Assembly: GCF_004766045.1 (NCBI RefSeq)
Contig: NZ_SPQQ01000003.1
Location: 434,001-498,000, forward strand
Origin: Desulfosporosinus fructosivorans
Lineage (GTDB): Bacteria > Bacillota > Desulfitobacteriia > Desulfitobacteriales > Desulfitobacteriaceae
Direction of reading: 5' to 3'
DNA: 64,000 nt
The notes under the pieces were generated by a model. It saw only the letters and a list, made by a program, of their open reading frames with translations, had not been told where the DNA came from and searched no databases. Position 1 is the first letter of the stretch; every line of letters begins with the position of its first letter. The position numbers and the translations under genes are program-made. Below, in pieces: positions 36,843 through 45,912 of the stretch.

Positions 36843-37661
36843 ATGGATACACTTATATTTGGCATATCTGGTCTTCCACTAGGAAACGGTTCTACTAAAT
36901 TTAATTATACTAGTGGGATAGAGTATGTTAAGTCAATGTGCCTTGATGCAATGGAGCTTCTTTTTGTCAGAAATGTTAATGTTACGGATAACAATAAGAG
37001 TCGAATATTAGAAGCTAAGTTAAAAAATGATTTTTACTTATCCGCACATGGCTCGCACTACATAAATTTAAATGCAAATGAGTTGGATAAACAGGAACAA
37101 TCCATAGAAAGAATCTTGAAAGCTCAGGAAGGGTTGTCCAAAGTTGGGGGGCGGAGTCTAATTTTTCATCCAGGCTTCTATTTAGGAGACTCCAAAGAGG
37201 ATGCGTATGATACCATTAGGGACAATTTATCACGCCTGCCCCTAACCGGGGTAGATTATAGATTAGAGACAACTGGAAAGGGGACACAATTCGGTACACT
37301 TGAGGAACTAGTGTCATTGTGTAAAGAAGTTAGCTCGTGTAAATTGTGTATTGATTTTTCACATATACACGCAAGATACAACGGCAAACTAAAGAGGTTT
37401 AACGATTTTGCAGCAATACTTCAGTATGTCTCGGATAAACTCGGAAAATCGGCTTTGGAAGATTTGCATATTCATATGGGAGGAGTAAATTACAATGAAA
37501 AAGGTGAACGGAACCATCTCCCATTGCTCCAAAGTGACTTTAATTATGTGGATTGTCTAAAGGCTATAAGGTACTTTAACGTAAAAGGTTGTATAATAGC
37601 TGAAGGTCCCATGGTGGAAAAAGATGCACTGTTACTAAAGGAAACCTTCGAAAAGTTTTGA
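36843..37661 (+). CDS. Endonuclease IV-like / xylose isomerase-like TIM-barrel protein
   Basis: About 272 residues. Motifs of the AP_endonuc_2 fold are seen: FYLSAHGSHYINLNANE, LIFHPGFYLGDSKEDAY, YRLETTGKGTQFGTLEELVSL (family E-x-x-x-G...FG), CIDFSHIHARYNG (D-x-x-H), DLHIHMGGVNYNEKGERNHLPL and IIAEGPM, which together supply the three-metal His/Asp/Glu set of Nfo. An AAGGATGATG ribosome site supports ATG 36843, eleven codons inside the longest frame. Position after an EndoIII-like gene suggests AP-site processing; a sugar isomerase of the same fold is less likely. Confidence 0.7.
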   Translation: MDTLIFGISGLPLGNGSTKFNYTSGIEYVKSMCLDAMELLFVRNVNVTDNNKSRILEAKLKNDFYLSAHGSHYINLNANELDKQEQSIERILKAQEGLSKVGGRSLIFHPGFYLGDSKEDAYDTIRDNLSRLPLTGVDYRLETTGKGTQFGTLEELVSLCKEVSSCKLCIDFSHIHARYNGKLKRFNDFAAILQYVSDKLGKSALEDLHIHMGGVNYNEKGERNHLPLLQSDFNYVDCLKAIRYFNVKGCIIAEGPMVEKDALLLKETFEKF

Positions 37662-37887
37662 TTCGAGTTTAGATAATAGACAAACGTAGCAACTCGAATT
37701 ATCCAAATCATGATTCCGACGATATTCGATTAACTCTATTTCCCCTTTGTTCCGCAAACCATAAGGTTTCATCTTTTCCCACAGTAATCACAGATATTAA
37801 AAGTAGATACAATCGGAATAGATAGGGACATAGTCAAATGCTCATAGGTGATAGGTTGAACGATGTTAGGTTCTAACATTTCCGGGT
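37662..37887. other. Intergenic region upstream of the purine control elements
   Basis: No gene is convincing here. A minus-strand frame of about 45 codons ends ICDYCGKR near 37774, but it overlaps the PurBoxes and has no ribosome site. Confidence 0.4.
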
Positions 37888-37931
37888 CAAATCGAACGAT
37901 TTTATTAAAAAATATATTAATGTTCGATTTT
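37888..37931 (+). promoter_or_regulatory. PurR PurBox pair
   Basis: CAAATCGAACGAT (37888-37900) and the inverted AATGTTCGATTTT (37919-37931) each carry the CGAAC core of the Gram-positive PurBox (AWWWCCGAACWWT), facing each other with an 18-nt gap, close to the 16-17 nt of Bacillus sites. The second box ends 3 nt before the -35 element. Confidence 0.7.
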
Positions 37932-37934
37932 CCC

Positions 37935-37963
37935 TTGACCTTCATGGCGCCTTCTTGTAAAAT
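37935..37963 (+). promoter_or_regulatory. sigma-A promoter of the purine operon
   Basis: TTGACC (37935-37940), a 17-nt spacer and TAAAAT (37958-37963), between the PurBoxes and the guanine riboswitch. Confidence 0.75.
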
Positions 37964-37984
37964 GAACTTAATAAATTCATAAGG

Positions 37985-38056
37985 AGTTCATATAACCGCG
38001 GAGATATGGTCCGCAAGTTTCTACCAGGCTGCCGTAAATGGCCTGACTATGAGCGA
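37985..38056 (+). ncRNA. Purine (guanine-type) riboswitch
   Basis: ATATAACC, GATATGG, AGTTTCTACC, GCCGTAAA and GGCCTGACTATGAG appear in order with a pairable P1 (TTCATA/TATGAG). The J3/1 segment reads ACTAT, with C at the specificity position, so it should bind guanine or hypoxanthine rather than adenine. Confidence 0.95.
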
Positions 38057-38236
38057 AAGTGTACCTAGGGCAATCCATTTGTACTAGTCAGAACGTATAA
38101 CTTACAGTTGTATACTTTCTGGAAGCACAAGTGTAACTAAGGCGACCGCTGTCGCCTGAAGGCTTGGCGTTAGTCAAGTTTTCTTTGTCCGAGTGGTACA
38201 GGTTTGATTGACAAATCAAATTACACCGAAGGGATA

Positions 38237-38301
38237 AAAGCCCAGGCGGGTAGGTTTCACTCTGATTAAAGGGGGGAATTTGCCTTGCCTGGGTTTCTGT
38301 T
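38237..38301 (+). terminator. Expression-platform terminator of the purine riboswitch
   Basis: AAAGCCCAGGC pairs with GCCTGGGTTT across a long loop and is followed by CTGTTT, 31 nt before purE. Confidence 0.7.
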
Positions 38302-38331
38302 TACGAAGAAAAGAGAGGGGCCGAAGATTAA

Positions 38332-38832
38332 ATGAGCCAGATTGGTGTCATAATGGGAAGTGATTCAGATATTAAGATTATGGAGGACGCACTGACAGTT
38401 CTCCGTCAATTTGAACTTGATTTTGAGGTTAAAATTTCTTCAGCTCATAGGACATTGGAAAGAACCGTGGAATGGGTGAAAGATTTTGAAGCCCAAGGAG
38501 GAAAACTTATCATTGCTGCTGCAGGGCTAGCCGCCCACTTGCCAGGGGTTGTAGCGGGATCAACGATTTTACCTGTTATCGGTGTTCCTCTGAGCAGTGG
38601 TGCCATGGAAGGTATTGACGCTCTTTACTCCATCGTGCAAATGCCCCCAGGGATTCCTGTTGCGACCGTGGGCATTGGTGCGGCACGTAATGCGGCGTTG
38701 CTTGCAGTGCAAATACTAGCGGTTCAGGATGAAGTATTGAGCAATAAAGTTAAAAATTACCGCGCCCAAATGTTGAAGGATATCGAGGCCAAGGACGAAG
38801 CGTTGCAATTAAGATTAAGCAAAGGGATTTGA
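38332..38832 (+). CDS. purE: N5-CAIR mutase / AIR carboxylase PurE
   Basis: 166 residues. An intact active-site loop SSAHRT with the catalytic His, GLAAHLPGVVAG and YSIVQMPPGIPVATVGIG. First gene of the purine operon. It differs from the bza-operon paralogue mainly in the active-site loop and a few surface positions. No purK is adjacent; either purK is elsewhere or this enzyme carboxylates AIR directly with CO2. Confidence 0.95.
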   Translation: MSQIGVIMGSDSDIKIMEDALTVLRQFELDFEVKISSAHRTLERTVEWVKDFEAQGGKLIIAAAGLAAHLPGVVAGSTILPVIGVPLSSGAMEGIDALYSIVQMPPGIPVATVGIGAARNAALLAVQILAVQDEVLSNKVKNYRAQMLKDIEAKDEALQLRLSKGI

Positions 38833-38925
38833 GGAGCAAATCAAGAAATTACTTCATATATAATTTACAATTCCATCTGCGTTTAGTTGAAAATAGAACC
38901 ACGAGCCAAGAAAGGAGATTAGAGT

Positions 38926-40221
38926 ATGATCGAACGATATACGCTTCCTGAAATGGGAGAGATTTGGACAGACGAACATCGTCTAACCTTATGGTTAAAA
39001 ATAGAGATTGCAGCTTGCGAAGGATGGGCCAAACTTGGCAAGATTCCGAATGAAGCTGTTGAGGTCATTCGAGAGAAGGCTTCTTTTTCTTGGGAAAGGG
39101 TACAAGCCTTAGAAGAAGTGACTCAACATGATGTGTTGGCTTTCTTGACCAATGTTGCAGAGAATGTGGGAGATGAAGCAAAACACATTCATTTAGGCCT
39201 AACGTCTTCAGATGTCCTGGATACGGCGTTGTCTCTGCAATTAGTTGAAGCGTCCGATATATTGTTAATTAAGATGGAGGGGTTGGAAGCTGTCCTGCGC
39301 CGCAGAGCGTTAGAACATCGCGACACAATTATGATGGGACGAACTCATGGGATTCATGCCGAACCGATTACTTTAGGTTTAAAGTTCGCTTTGTGGTATG
39401 ACGAAATTAGACGCCAAAAAAGGCGCTTAGCCTTCGCTCGTGAGGAGATACGGGTAGGGAAAATTTCTGGAGCAGTAGGTACATTTGCCAATGTTGATCC
39501 TCAAGTTGAAGCGCATGTTTGTCAAGTACTTCAATTAGAGCCAGCTCTAATCTCGACTCAAATATTACAACGCGATCGACACGCGTGTTATATGACGACA
39601 CTCGCTGGAATCGCCAGTTCACTGGATAAAATGGCAACCGAGATTCGGAATTTACAGCGTACGGATGTTCATGAGGTAGAAGAAGCCTTTGGAAAAGGTC
39701 AAAAAGGCTCCTCGGCGATGCCCCACAAGAAAAACCCCATCACGCCTGAAAGAATTTGTGGCATGGCCCGAGTTGTTCGTGCGAATGCCCAAGTAGCCTT
39801 GGAAAACGTAGCCTTATGGCATGAGCGGGATATCTCCCACTCTTCTGCTGAACGAATGATCTTACCAGATAGCACCATCGCCTTAGACTATATGCTCCAT
39901 AAGATGACTCAGCTAATAGACCGTCTGGAGGTTTTTCCAGAGCAAATGAAAACGAACATTGATAAGGGATACGGTTTAATTTTTTCTCAACGCGTGATGT
40001 TATCCTTAGTTGAGAAGGGCGTCAGTCGAGAAACGGCGTATGCTCAGGTACAACGCAATGCCATGGAAGCCTGGAATACAAAAGAGCAATTTCAAAACCT
40101 ACTTAATCGAGATGCCAGTGTACGGGAATACTTAAATGAGCAAGAGATTGCAGCTTTGTTTGATTATGATTACCATACTAAGCACGTAGCGGATATTTTC
40201 CAACGGTTAGGTCTAATATAG
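38926..40221 (+). CDS. purB: Adenylosuccinate lyase
   Basis: 431 residues. GLTSSDVLDTALSLQ, MGRTHGIHAEPITLGLKFA (catalytic His), and the fumarase-superfamily signature GSSAMPHKKNPITPERI. It cleaves SAICAR and adenylosuccinate, releasing fumarate in the eighth purine step and in AMP synthesis. AAGGAG precedes the ATG. Confidence 0.97.
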   Translation: MIERYTLPEMGEIWTDEHRLTLWLKIEIAACEGWAKLGKIPNEAVEVIREKASFSWERVQALEEVTQHDVLAFLTNVAENVGDEAKHIHLGLTSSDVLDTALSLQLVEASDILLIKMEGLEAVLRRRALEHRDTIMMGRTHGIHAEPITLGLKFALWYDEIRRQKRRLAFAREEIRVGKISGAVGTFANVDPQVEAHVCQVLQLEPALISTQILQRDRHACYMTTLAGIASSLDKMATEIRNLQRTDVHEVEEAFGKGQKGSSAMPHKKNPITPERICGMARVVRANAQVALENVALWHERDISHSSAERMILPDSTIALDYMLHKMTQLIDRLEVFPEQMKTNIDKGYGLIFSQRVMLSLVEKGVSRETAYAQVQRNAMEAWNTKEQFQNLLNRDASVREYLNEQEIAALFDYDYHTKHVADIFQRLGLI

Positions 40222-40339
40222 GGATAAATCCAAGCAAGTGAATGTAGGGGTAAACGGGGTAAACCCAAGCAAGCCGGTGAGTGTAGGAGCACGGAGAGCA
40301 AAATTAGGTCCCTAAATTGAAAGGAGTACGATTAATATT

Positions 40340-41059
40340 ATGGAAAAGTTAGAATTGCGATATGAGGGAAAAGCAAAAAGAGTATATGCTACAGATCAAA
40401 GCGAGTATTTTTGGGTAGCCTATAAAGATGATGCGACTGCTTTAAACGGAAAGAAAAAAGGACAGATTGCGGATAAGGGTGAGGTCAATAATCAATTATC
40501 GGCGCTCTTCTTTGAAGAGATAGAAAAAGCGGGTATCTTAACCCATTTTGTAAAGGTTTTAAGCGATCGGGATATGCTCGTGCGCTGTTTAGACATGATC
40601 CCTCTCGAGGTCGTTGTGCGTAATATTGTGGCTGGTAGTTTAGCTCAGCGTCTTGGGGTGGAGGAGGGCTTTGTTCTCTCTCAACCAGTTGTGGAATTGT
40701 ACTATAAAGATGATGAACTCGGTGACCCATTGGTTAATGAGTCCCATGTTGCTGCGATGGGATGGGCAAGTGACGCAAATACTAAAGAAATTCAAGTCTT
40801 GGGTTTAGAAATTAACAAAATATTACGGGCTATTTTAGTCAAAGCGGGAATAGATCTGATTGACTTTAAACTCGAGTTTGGGGTCCTAGATGGAAAAGTA
40901 TATCTAGGTGATGAAATATCTCCAGATACCTGCCGATATTGGGATATGGAAACACGCGAAAAGTTGGACAAGGATCGCTTCCGGAGGGATCTCGGAGGAG
41001 TCGAAGAAGCTTATCAAGAAGTCTTTCGAAGGGTGAAAAAGGTCCTCGCAAAGGCTTAA
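40340..41059 (+). CDS. purC: SAICAR synthase
   Basis: 239 residues. [11 protein letters not shown] at the N terminus, [30 protein letters not shown] and [14 protein letters not shown] are standard PurC motifs. It joins CAIR with aspartate using ATP. The leader just upstream carries two imperfect copies of a CCAAGCAAG..TGTAGG string (about 40230-40285) of unknown meaning. Confidence 0.97.
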   Translation: MEKLELRYEGKAKRVYATDQSEYFWVAYKDDATALNGKKKGQIADKGEVNNQLSALFFEEIEKAGILTHFVKVLSDRDMLVRCLDMIPLEVVVRNIVAGSLAQRLGVEEGFVLSQPVVELYYKDDELGDPLVNESHVAAMGWASDANTKEIQVLGLEINKILRAILVKAGIDLIDFKLEFGVLDGKVYLGDEISPDTCRYWDMETREKLDKDRFRRDLGGVEEAYQEVFRRVKKVLAKA

Positions 41060-41208
41060 AGTAATAGTCATCATTCAAGTGTAACCCTGTAGTTTGAAGT
41101 CACAGTGATCTTGAAATTGGAGTATCACGACTAAATGAATGAGTCAGGATGCACGAAAGATGTTGGTTGCGCGGAAAGCACTGGACAAAGTAGAGAGGGC
41201 GGCTGAAC

Positions 41209-42621
41209 GTGTTTGAATTTGGAGAGGACAAGCTGAAAGATGAATGTGGCGTCTTTGGAATCTACGCTCCCGATCAGGAGGTAGCCCGTTTAACTTACTA
41301 CGGACTTTATGCTTTACAGCATCGTGGGCAGGAAAGTGCCGGAATCGCAGTTTCGGATGGACGGAGCATTTCTGTGCATAAAGGAATGGGTTTGGTGTCG
41401 GAAGTGTTTTCGGACAGAGTTGTGGATCGTTTGAAGGGGAAAATGGCGATCGGACATGTTCGTTACTCCACGACAGGGTCAAGTCTCCTTGCTAATGCTC
41501 AGCCCTTGGTAGTACATTATCAAAAAGGGATGATGGCCTTGGCGCATAATGGGAATTTAACAAATGCTTTAGAACTTCGAGAAGAACTGGGGAAAAACGG
41601 AGCAGTTTTCCAAACGACTGTGGATAGTGAAGTGATTATCAATCTTATTACTCGATATCGCAGGGACTCCTTGGAGAATGCGCTCGTTAAGACGATGATG
41701 GACCTCCGTGGAGCATATGCTTTGGTTATTTTGGCAGAGGATAAACTGTTTGGACTTAGAGATGCTCATGGGGTTCGTCCCTTATGTGTTGGGCGAATCG
41801 GAGACAGGTACTGCCTAGCTTCAGAAAGTTGCGCACTTGATACCATTGGCGCAGAGTTTATCAGGGATGTTGAACCTGGCGAGATTGTGGTGATTGATGA
41901 AGAGGGTTTACATTCGCGCCAGGCACTTTCTAAGACTGCTCGTTCGTCATGTGCTTTTGAATACATCTATTTTGCTCGACCGGATAGTAGTATAGATCAG
42001 TTGAACGTCTCGGCTAGCCGACGTCAGATGGGAATAGAACTTGCTCGTGAGTGCCCGATTGAGGCGGATGTAGTGATTGCAGTCCCAGACTCAGGGACTG
42101 CCTCTGCCTTGGGGTACGCCACGGCACTGGGGATTCCTTTCGGAGAAGGGCTTATCAAAAACCGCTATGTCGGTCGTACCTTCATTCAACCGACTCAGGC
42201 AATGAGAGAAGTGGGCGTTCGTCTCAAGCTTAATGCTAACGTGAGCGTCCTGAAAGATAAACGCGTCGTGATGATTGATGATTCGATCGTCCGCGGCACG
42301 ACTAGTTGCAAGCTGGTGGATATGGTCAAGAAAGCAGGGGCCAAAGAAGTACATTTCTTAATCAGTTCTCCTCCGGTAGCCTATCCGTGTTACTATGGGA
42401 TTGACACGGCGGAACGGGAAAAACTAATTGCTAATCAATTGGATATCGAAGGAATTCGAAAGTTTATCGGGGCAGATTCCCTGCATTATATCTCCGAAGA
42501 AGGCTTGCTGCGGGCACTTGGCACGGAAGCTGTTTGTTTGGCTTGTTTTAATGGAAAGTATCCTATCCCAGTTTCCAACTTGGACAGGGGTAAAAACGAT
42601 TTTGAAATACAGAAATGCTAG
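41209..42621 (+). CDS. purF: Amidophosphoribosyltransferase
   Basis: 470 residues. The propeptide MFEFGEDKLKDE precedes the N-terminal nucleophile Cys14 (ECGVFGIYA), followed by YALQHRGQESAG and GHVRYST. The PRPP site is VVMIDDSIVRGTTS. Cysteines in SSCAFEYIYF, YPCYYG and CLACFNGKYP match the [4Fe-4S] ligands of the Bacillus-type oxygen-sensitive enzyme. GTG start. In Bacillus the order is purC-S-Q-L-F; here the SQL genes are missing from the 150-bp gap. Confidence 0.97.
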   Translation: MFEFGEDKLKDECGVFGIYAPDQEVARLTYYGLYALQHRGQESAGIAVSDGRSISVHKGMGLVSEVFSDRVVDRLKGKMAIGHVRYSTTGSSLLANAQPLVVHYQKGMMALAHNGNLTNALELREELGKNGAVFQTTVDSEVIINLITRYRRDSLENALVKTMMDLRGAYALVILAEDKLFGLRDAHGVRPLCVGRIGDRYCLASESCALDTIGAEFIRDVEPGEIVVIDEEGLHSRQALSKTARSSCAFEYIYFARPDSSIDQLNVSASRRQMGIELARECPIEADVVIAVPDSGTASALGYATALGIPFGEGLIKNRYVGRTFIQPTQAMREVGVRLKLNANVSVLKDKRVVMIDDSIVRGTTSCKLVDMVKKAGAKEVHFLISSPPVAYPCYYGIDTAEREKLIANQLDIEGIRKFIGADSLHYISEEGLLRALGTEAVCLACFNGKYPIPVSNLDRGKNDFEIQKC

Positions 42622-42633
42622 GAGGAATAGACG

Positions 42634-43647
42634 TTGGGATACTCTTACAAAGACGCGGGCGTCAACATTCAAGCGGGGAATGAAGTTGTAGAGCGCATAA
42701 AGCCAGCAGTCGCTCGAACACTTCGTCCGGAAGTCCTTGGCGGGCTTGGCGGATTTGGCGGACTTTTCAAACTGGATCTGGAAAAATATCCAGACCCAGT
42801 TCTTGTATCTGGAACAGATGGGGTGGGGACTAAGCTACGCCTCGCTTTCCAAATGAATAAGCATGATAGCATCGGACAAGATGCAGTTGCTATGTGTGTC
42901 AATGATATCTTGGTTCAGGGCGCAGAACCTTTGTTTTTTCTGGATTATCTGGCCGTTGGTAAAGTAGAGCCTGGGCGCGTTGCTGAAGTAGTCGGCGGGG
43001 TTGCTAAAGGGTGCGAAATGGCAGGATGCTCCCTAATCGGAGGGGAAACGGCAGAAATGCCTGGTTTCTATGCCGAGGATGAATATGATATTGCTGGGTT
43101 CTCAGTGGGCGTCGTGAATCGTAATCAGCTGATTGATGGCTCGAAAATCCAGGCTGGGGATGTGCTCATTGGCTTAGCATCTACCGGACTTCATAGTAAC
43201 GGGTTTTCTTTAGCACGTAAGATCTTTGAAGCTTACTCTTTAGAGAAAGTGTTCCCAGAGTTAGGGGAAGCACTCGGGGAAACCTTGCTTCGACCGACTA
43301 GGATTTATGTTAAGTCGATTTTACCGCTCCTTGCAGGGGGAGAAATCTTGGGTATGGCCCATATTACTGGGGGAGGGTTAACGGACAATATTCCCCGTGT
43401 CTTGCCTCCAGGTTTAGGTGTTCAGATCAATACTTCGACTTGGGAACATCCTCCAATCTTCACCTTGATGCAACGTCTGGGAGATGTGGCTTGGCCAGAA
43501 ATGTATCGGACCTTTAACATGGGCGTTGGGTTTGTCATTATTGTTCACCCAGAAGAGGCGGACAAAATCTGTCAGCAACTCGTTGAGTTGGGGGAAAATT
43601 GCTTTGTTATGGGCAGTGTTGTATCTGGAGAAGGGGTGGCCTATTGA
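42634..43647 (+). CDS. purM: AIR synthetase (FGAM cyclo-ligase)
   Basis: 337 residues. Begins [20 protein letters not shown], with [41 protein letters not shown] and [16 protein letters not shown]. It makes AIR, the branch-point metabolite shared by purine, thiamin and bza pathways. The TTG start is preceded by GGAGGAATAG. The stop overlaps the purN start (TTGA). Confidence 0.97.
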   Translation: MGYSYKDAGVNIQAGNEVVERIKPAVARTLRPEVLGGLGGFGGLFKLDLEKYPDPVLVSGTDGVGTKLRLAFQMNKHDSIGQDAVAMCVNDILVQGAEPLFFLDYLAVGKVEPGRVAEVVGGVAKGCEMAGCSLIGGETAEMPGFYAEDEYDIAGFSVGVVNRNQLIDGSKIQAGDVLIGLASTGLHSNGFSLARKIFEAYSLEKVFPELGEALGETLLRPTRIYVKSILPLLAGGEILGMAHITGGGLTDNIPRVLPPGLGVQINTSTWEHPPIFTLMQRLGDVAWPEMYRTFNMGVGFVIIVHPEEADKICQQLVELGENCFVMGSVVSGEGVAY

Positions 43648-44258
43648 GGACTGCAGTACTGGCTTCGGGGCGTGGGAGCAATTTACAAGCCCTGCTAGAC
43701 GAATGTAGTAATGGTAGTCTTCCAATAGAAATTGTAGGTGTGGGGTCAGACCAACCAGGAGCAGCTGCCCTAGAGCGATCTCAGGCTGTAGGAATCCCTA
43801 CTCGCGTATTTCAAGTGAGTGATTACCCTCATCGTCAAGCTCAAGAGGAGGATATCCTGATCTGGATGCGCGAGAACCGAGTGGAACTTTTACTCCTAGC
43901 AGGATATATGAAGGTGTTAGGTCCTCAGTTTATTCGCCAGGCCAATTTTCCGGTCATGAATATCCATCCTTCCTTGCTTCCCGCATTTCCCGGACTTCAT
44001 GCTCAGCGTCAGGCTCTTGAGTATGGGGTCAAAGTAAGTGGGTGCACGGTGCATTTAGTGGATGAGGGTTTAGATAGTGGACCGATCATTTTGCAGGAAG
44101 CGGTACCTGTGTTGTCAGAGGATACAGAAGAGAGTTTGGCGCAGAGAATTTTAGAGGTGGAGCATCGACTCTATCCAGAGGCCGTCCGTTTGTTGGTTTT
44201 AGGAAAGGTAGTACGGACTGGGCGCCGAGTTCAGATTTTGCAGCAGGAGGTTATTTAG
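43644..44258 (+). CDS. purN: GAR transformylase (formyl-THF dependent)
   Basis: 204 residues starting [19 protein letters not shown]. The active-site stretch is [12 protein letters not shown] (Asn-His), with [19 protein letters not shown] (catalytic Asp). TTG 43644 is preferred because it overlaps the purM stop (TTGA) and follows GGAGAAGGGG; a longer frame starting 45 nt earlier would bury 15 residues in purM. Confidence 0.95.
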   Translation: MRTAVLASGRGSNLQALLDECSNGSLPIEIVGVGSDQPGAAALERSQAVGIPTRVFQVSDYPHRQAQEEDILIWMRENRVELLLLAGYMKVLGPQFIRQANFPVMNIHPSLLPAFPGLHAQRQALEYGVKVSGCTVHLVDEGLDSGPIILQEAVPVLSEDTEESLAQRILEVEHRLYPEAVRLLVLGKVVRTGRRVQILQQEVI

Positions 44259-45803
44259 ATGAAGAAAAGGGCCTTAATCAGCGTTTCAGATAAGACTGGG
44301 ATTGTTGCTTTTGCTCATGAACTTGTGGAGTTAGGCTTTGAATTGATTTCTACCGGAGGAACCTACAAAGCACTGGACGAAGCTAATATCTCTGTTAAAT
44401 ATGTGAGTGAGATCACGGGATTTCCAGAAGTACTGGATGGCCGTGTAAAAACACTTCACCCATTAATTCACGGTGGTATTTTAGCAAGAGATAGTGCGGG
44501 TCATCGTGAACAAATGGAGAAAAATGGAATTAGTTTTATCGATTTAGTGGTTGTCAATCTTTATCCATTTCGAGAAACCATTGCCAAGCCTGGCGTGACG
44601 TTTGAAGAGGCAATTGAAAATATTGATGTCGGCGGACCGACGATGGTGCGTGCTGCAGCGAAAAACCACGGACGGGTCACCGTTCTCGTCAACCCAGAAT
44701 CCTATGGAGAAGTTTTGGATGTGCTACGCGAAGCGGGAACCGTTTCGGCTGGCATGCGCAAGAGACTTGCAGCCGAAGCCTTCGCACATACTGCCGAGTA
44801 TGATCGTCTTATTGCCAGTTACTTAGAACGGCAAATAGAAACCGCTAGCGGTTTTCCGAAGACACTCCGCTTTACGGCTCAAAAAGTACAAGAGCTGCGT
44901 TATGGAGAGAACCCTCAGCAAAAGGCAGCGTTTTATATTAACTCGGAAGCTGGAGAGGGAACTCTGGGCAACGGGAAACAACTACAGGGGAAGGAACTTT
45001 CCTACAATAACTGGGTAGATATGGATGCTGCTTGGAAGATTGTGCGCGAGTTTGAATCATGCGCAGCTACGATTATCAAGCACACGAACCCTTGCGGAGT
45101 TGCTCTGGGCAAGACACCAGTTGAGGCGTATGAGACAGCTTATGCAGCTGATCCACTGTCCGCCTATGGCGGAATTGTGGCTTTTAATCGAGTCGTCGAT
45201 ACAACCTGTGCCGAGGCGCTAAAAGAGCGTTTTTATGAAGTGATTATCGCCCCAGAATTTAGTCCGGAAGCTCGGCAAATTCTTAGCTCAAAAGCAAACC
45301 TACGGCTTTTTGTAGTCGGAAGAGGAGACGCTAGTAAAATCAAAGCGGGCTGGGCCCTTAGAAGTATCGACGGGGGTTATCTTGTCCAAGAGGTTGATCG
45401 TGGAACAACGTCGGGTAGCGAATGGGACTTTGTTACAGATATAAAACCTACTGAAGAGGATCTATTAGCATTGAATTTTGCTTGGCGGGTCGTGAAGCAT
45501 GTCAAGTCGAATGCCATAGTGGTGACTGATCATCGGCAAACTCTTGGAGTTGGAGCAGGACAAATGAATCGGGTAGGATCCGTCAAGATTGCCATTGAAC
45601 AAGCTGGAGCTGACGTTAAAGGCGCCTATTTGGCTTCCGATGCTTTCTTTCCTTTCCCAGATTCGATTGAAGAGGCAGCTAAGGCTGGGATCCGGGCAAT
45701 CGTACAGCCAGGAGGATCTATCCATGATGCTGCGGTCATCGAGGCAGCCAATCGGCTAAATATTATCATGGTGTTTACTCATCGGCGGCATTTTCAACAT
45801 TGA
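44259..45803 (+). CDS. purH: AICAR transformylase/IMP cyclohydrolase
   Basis: 514 residues, bifunctional. The N-terminal MGS-like IMP cyclohydrolase has KRALISVSDKTGI and STGGTYKAL; the C-terminal transformylase has RYGENPQQKAAFY, KHTNPCGVALG and SDAFFPFPDSIEEAAKAG (Lys-His-Asp catalytic set). Last two steps to IMP. It directly follows purN. Confidence 0.98.
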   Translation: MKKRALISVSDKTGIVAFAHELVELGFELISTGGTYKALDEANISVKYVSEITGFPEVLDGRVKTLHPLIHGGILARDSAGHREQMEKNGISFIDLVVVNLYPFRETIAKPGVTFEEAIENIDVGGPTMVRAAAKNHGRVTVLVNPESYGEVLDVLREAGTVSAGMRKRLAAEAFAHTAEYDRLIASYLERQIETASGFPKTLRFTAQKVQELRYGENPQQKAAFYINSEAGEGTLGNGKQLQGKELSYNNWVDMDAAWKIVREFESCAATIIKHTNPCGVALGKTPVEAYETAYAADPLSAYGGIVAFNRVVDTTCAEALKERFYEVIIAPEFSPEARQILSSKANLRLFVVGRGDASKIKAGWALRSIDGGYLVQEVDRGTTSGSEWDFVTDIKPTEEDLLALNFAWRVVKHVKSNAIVVTDHRQTLGVGAGQMNRVGSVKIAIEQAGADVKGAYLASDAFFPFPDSIEEAAKAGIRAIVQPGGSIHDAAVIEAANRLNIIMVFTHRRHFQH

Positions 45804-45912
45804 TTAAATCGTCGTAGGGATTCATGAATTACCCCTACACGGCGGTCGTAAACGCAATGCTTGAGGCAAAAGGTATTATCCTAGCCTATTATCGAGAAGA
45901 CGAGGTGGAATA

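Noticed and set aside
37774..37930. Minus-strand frame ending in ICDYCGKR
   Set aside because: It runs through the PurBox region, has no start with a ribosome site and matches no family.
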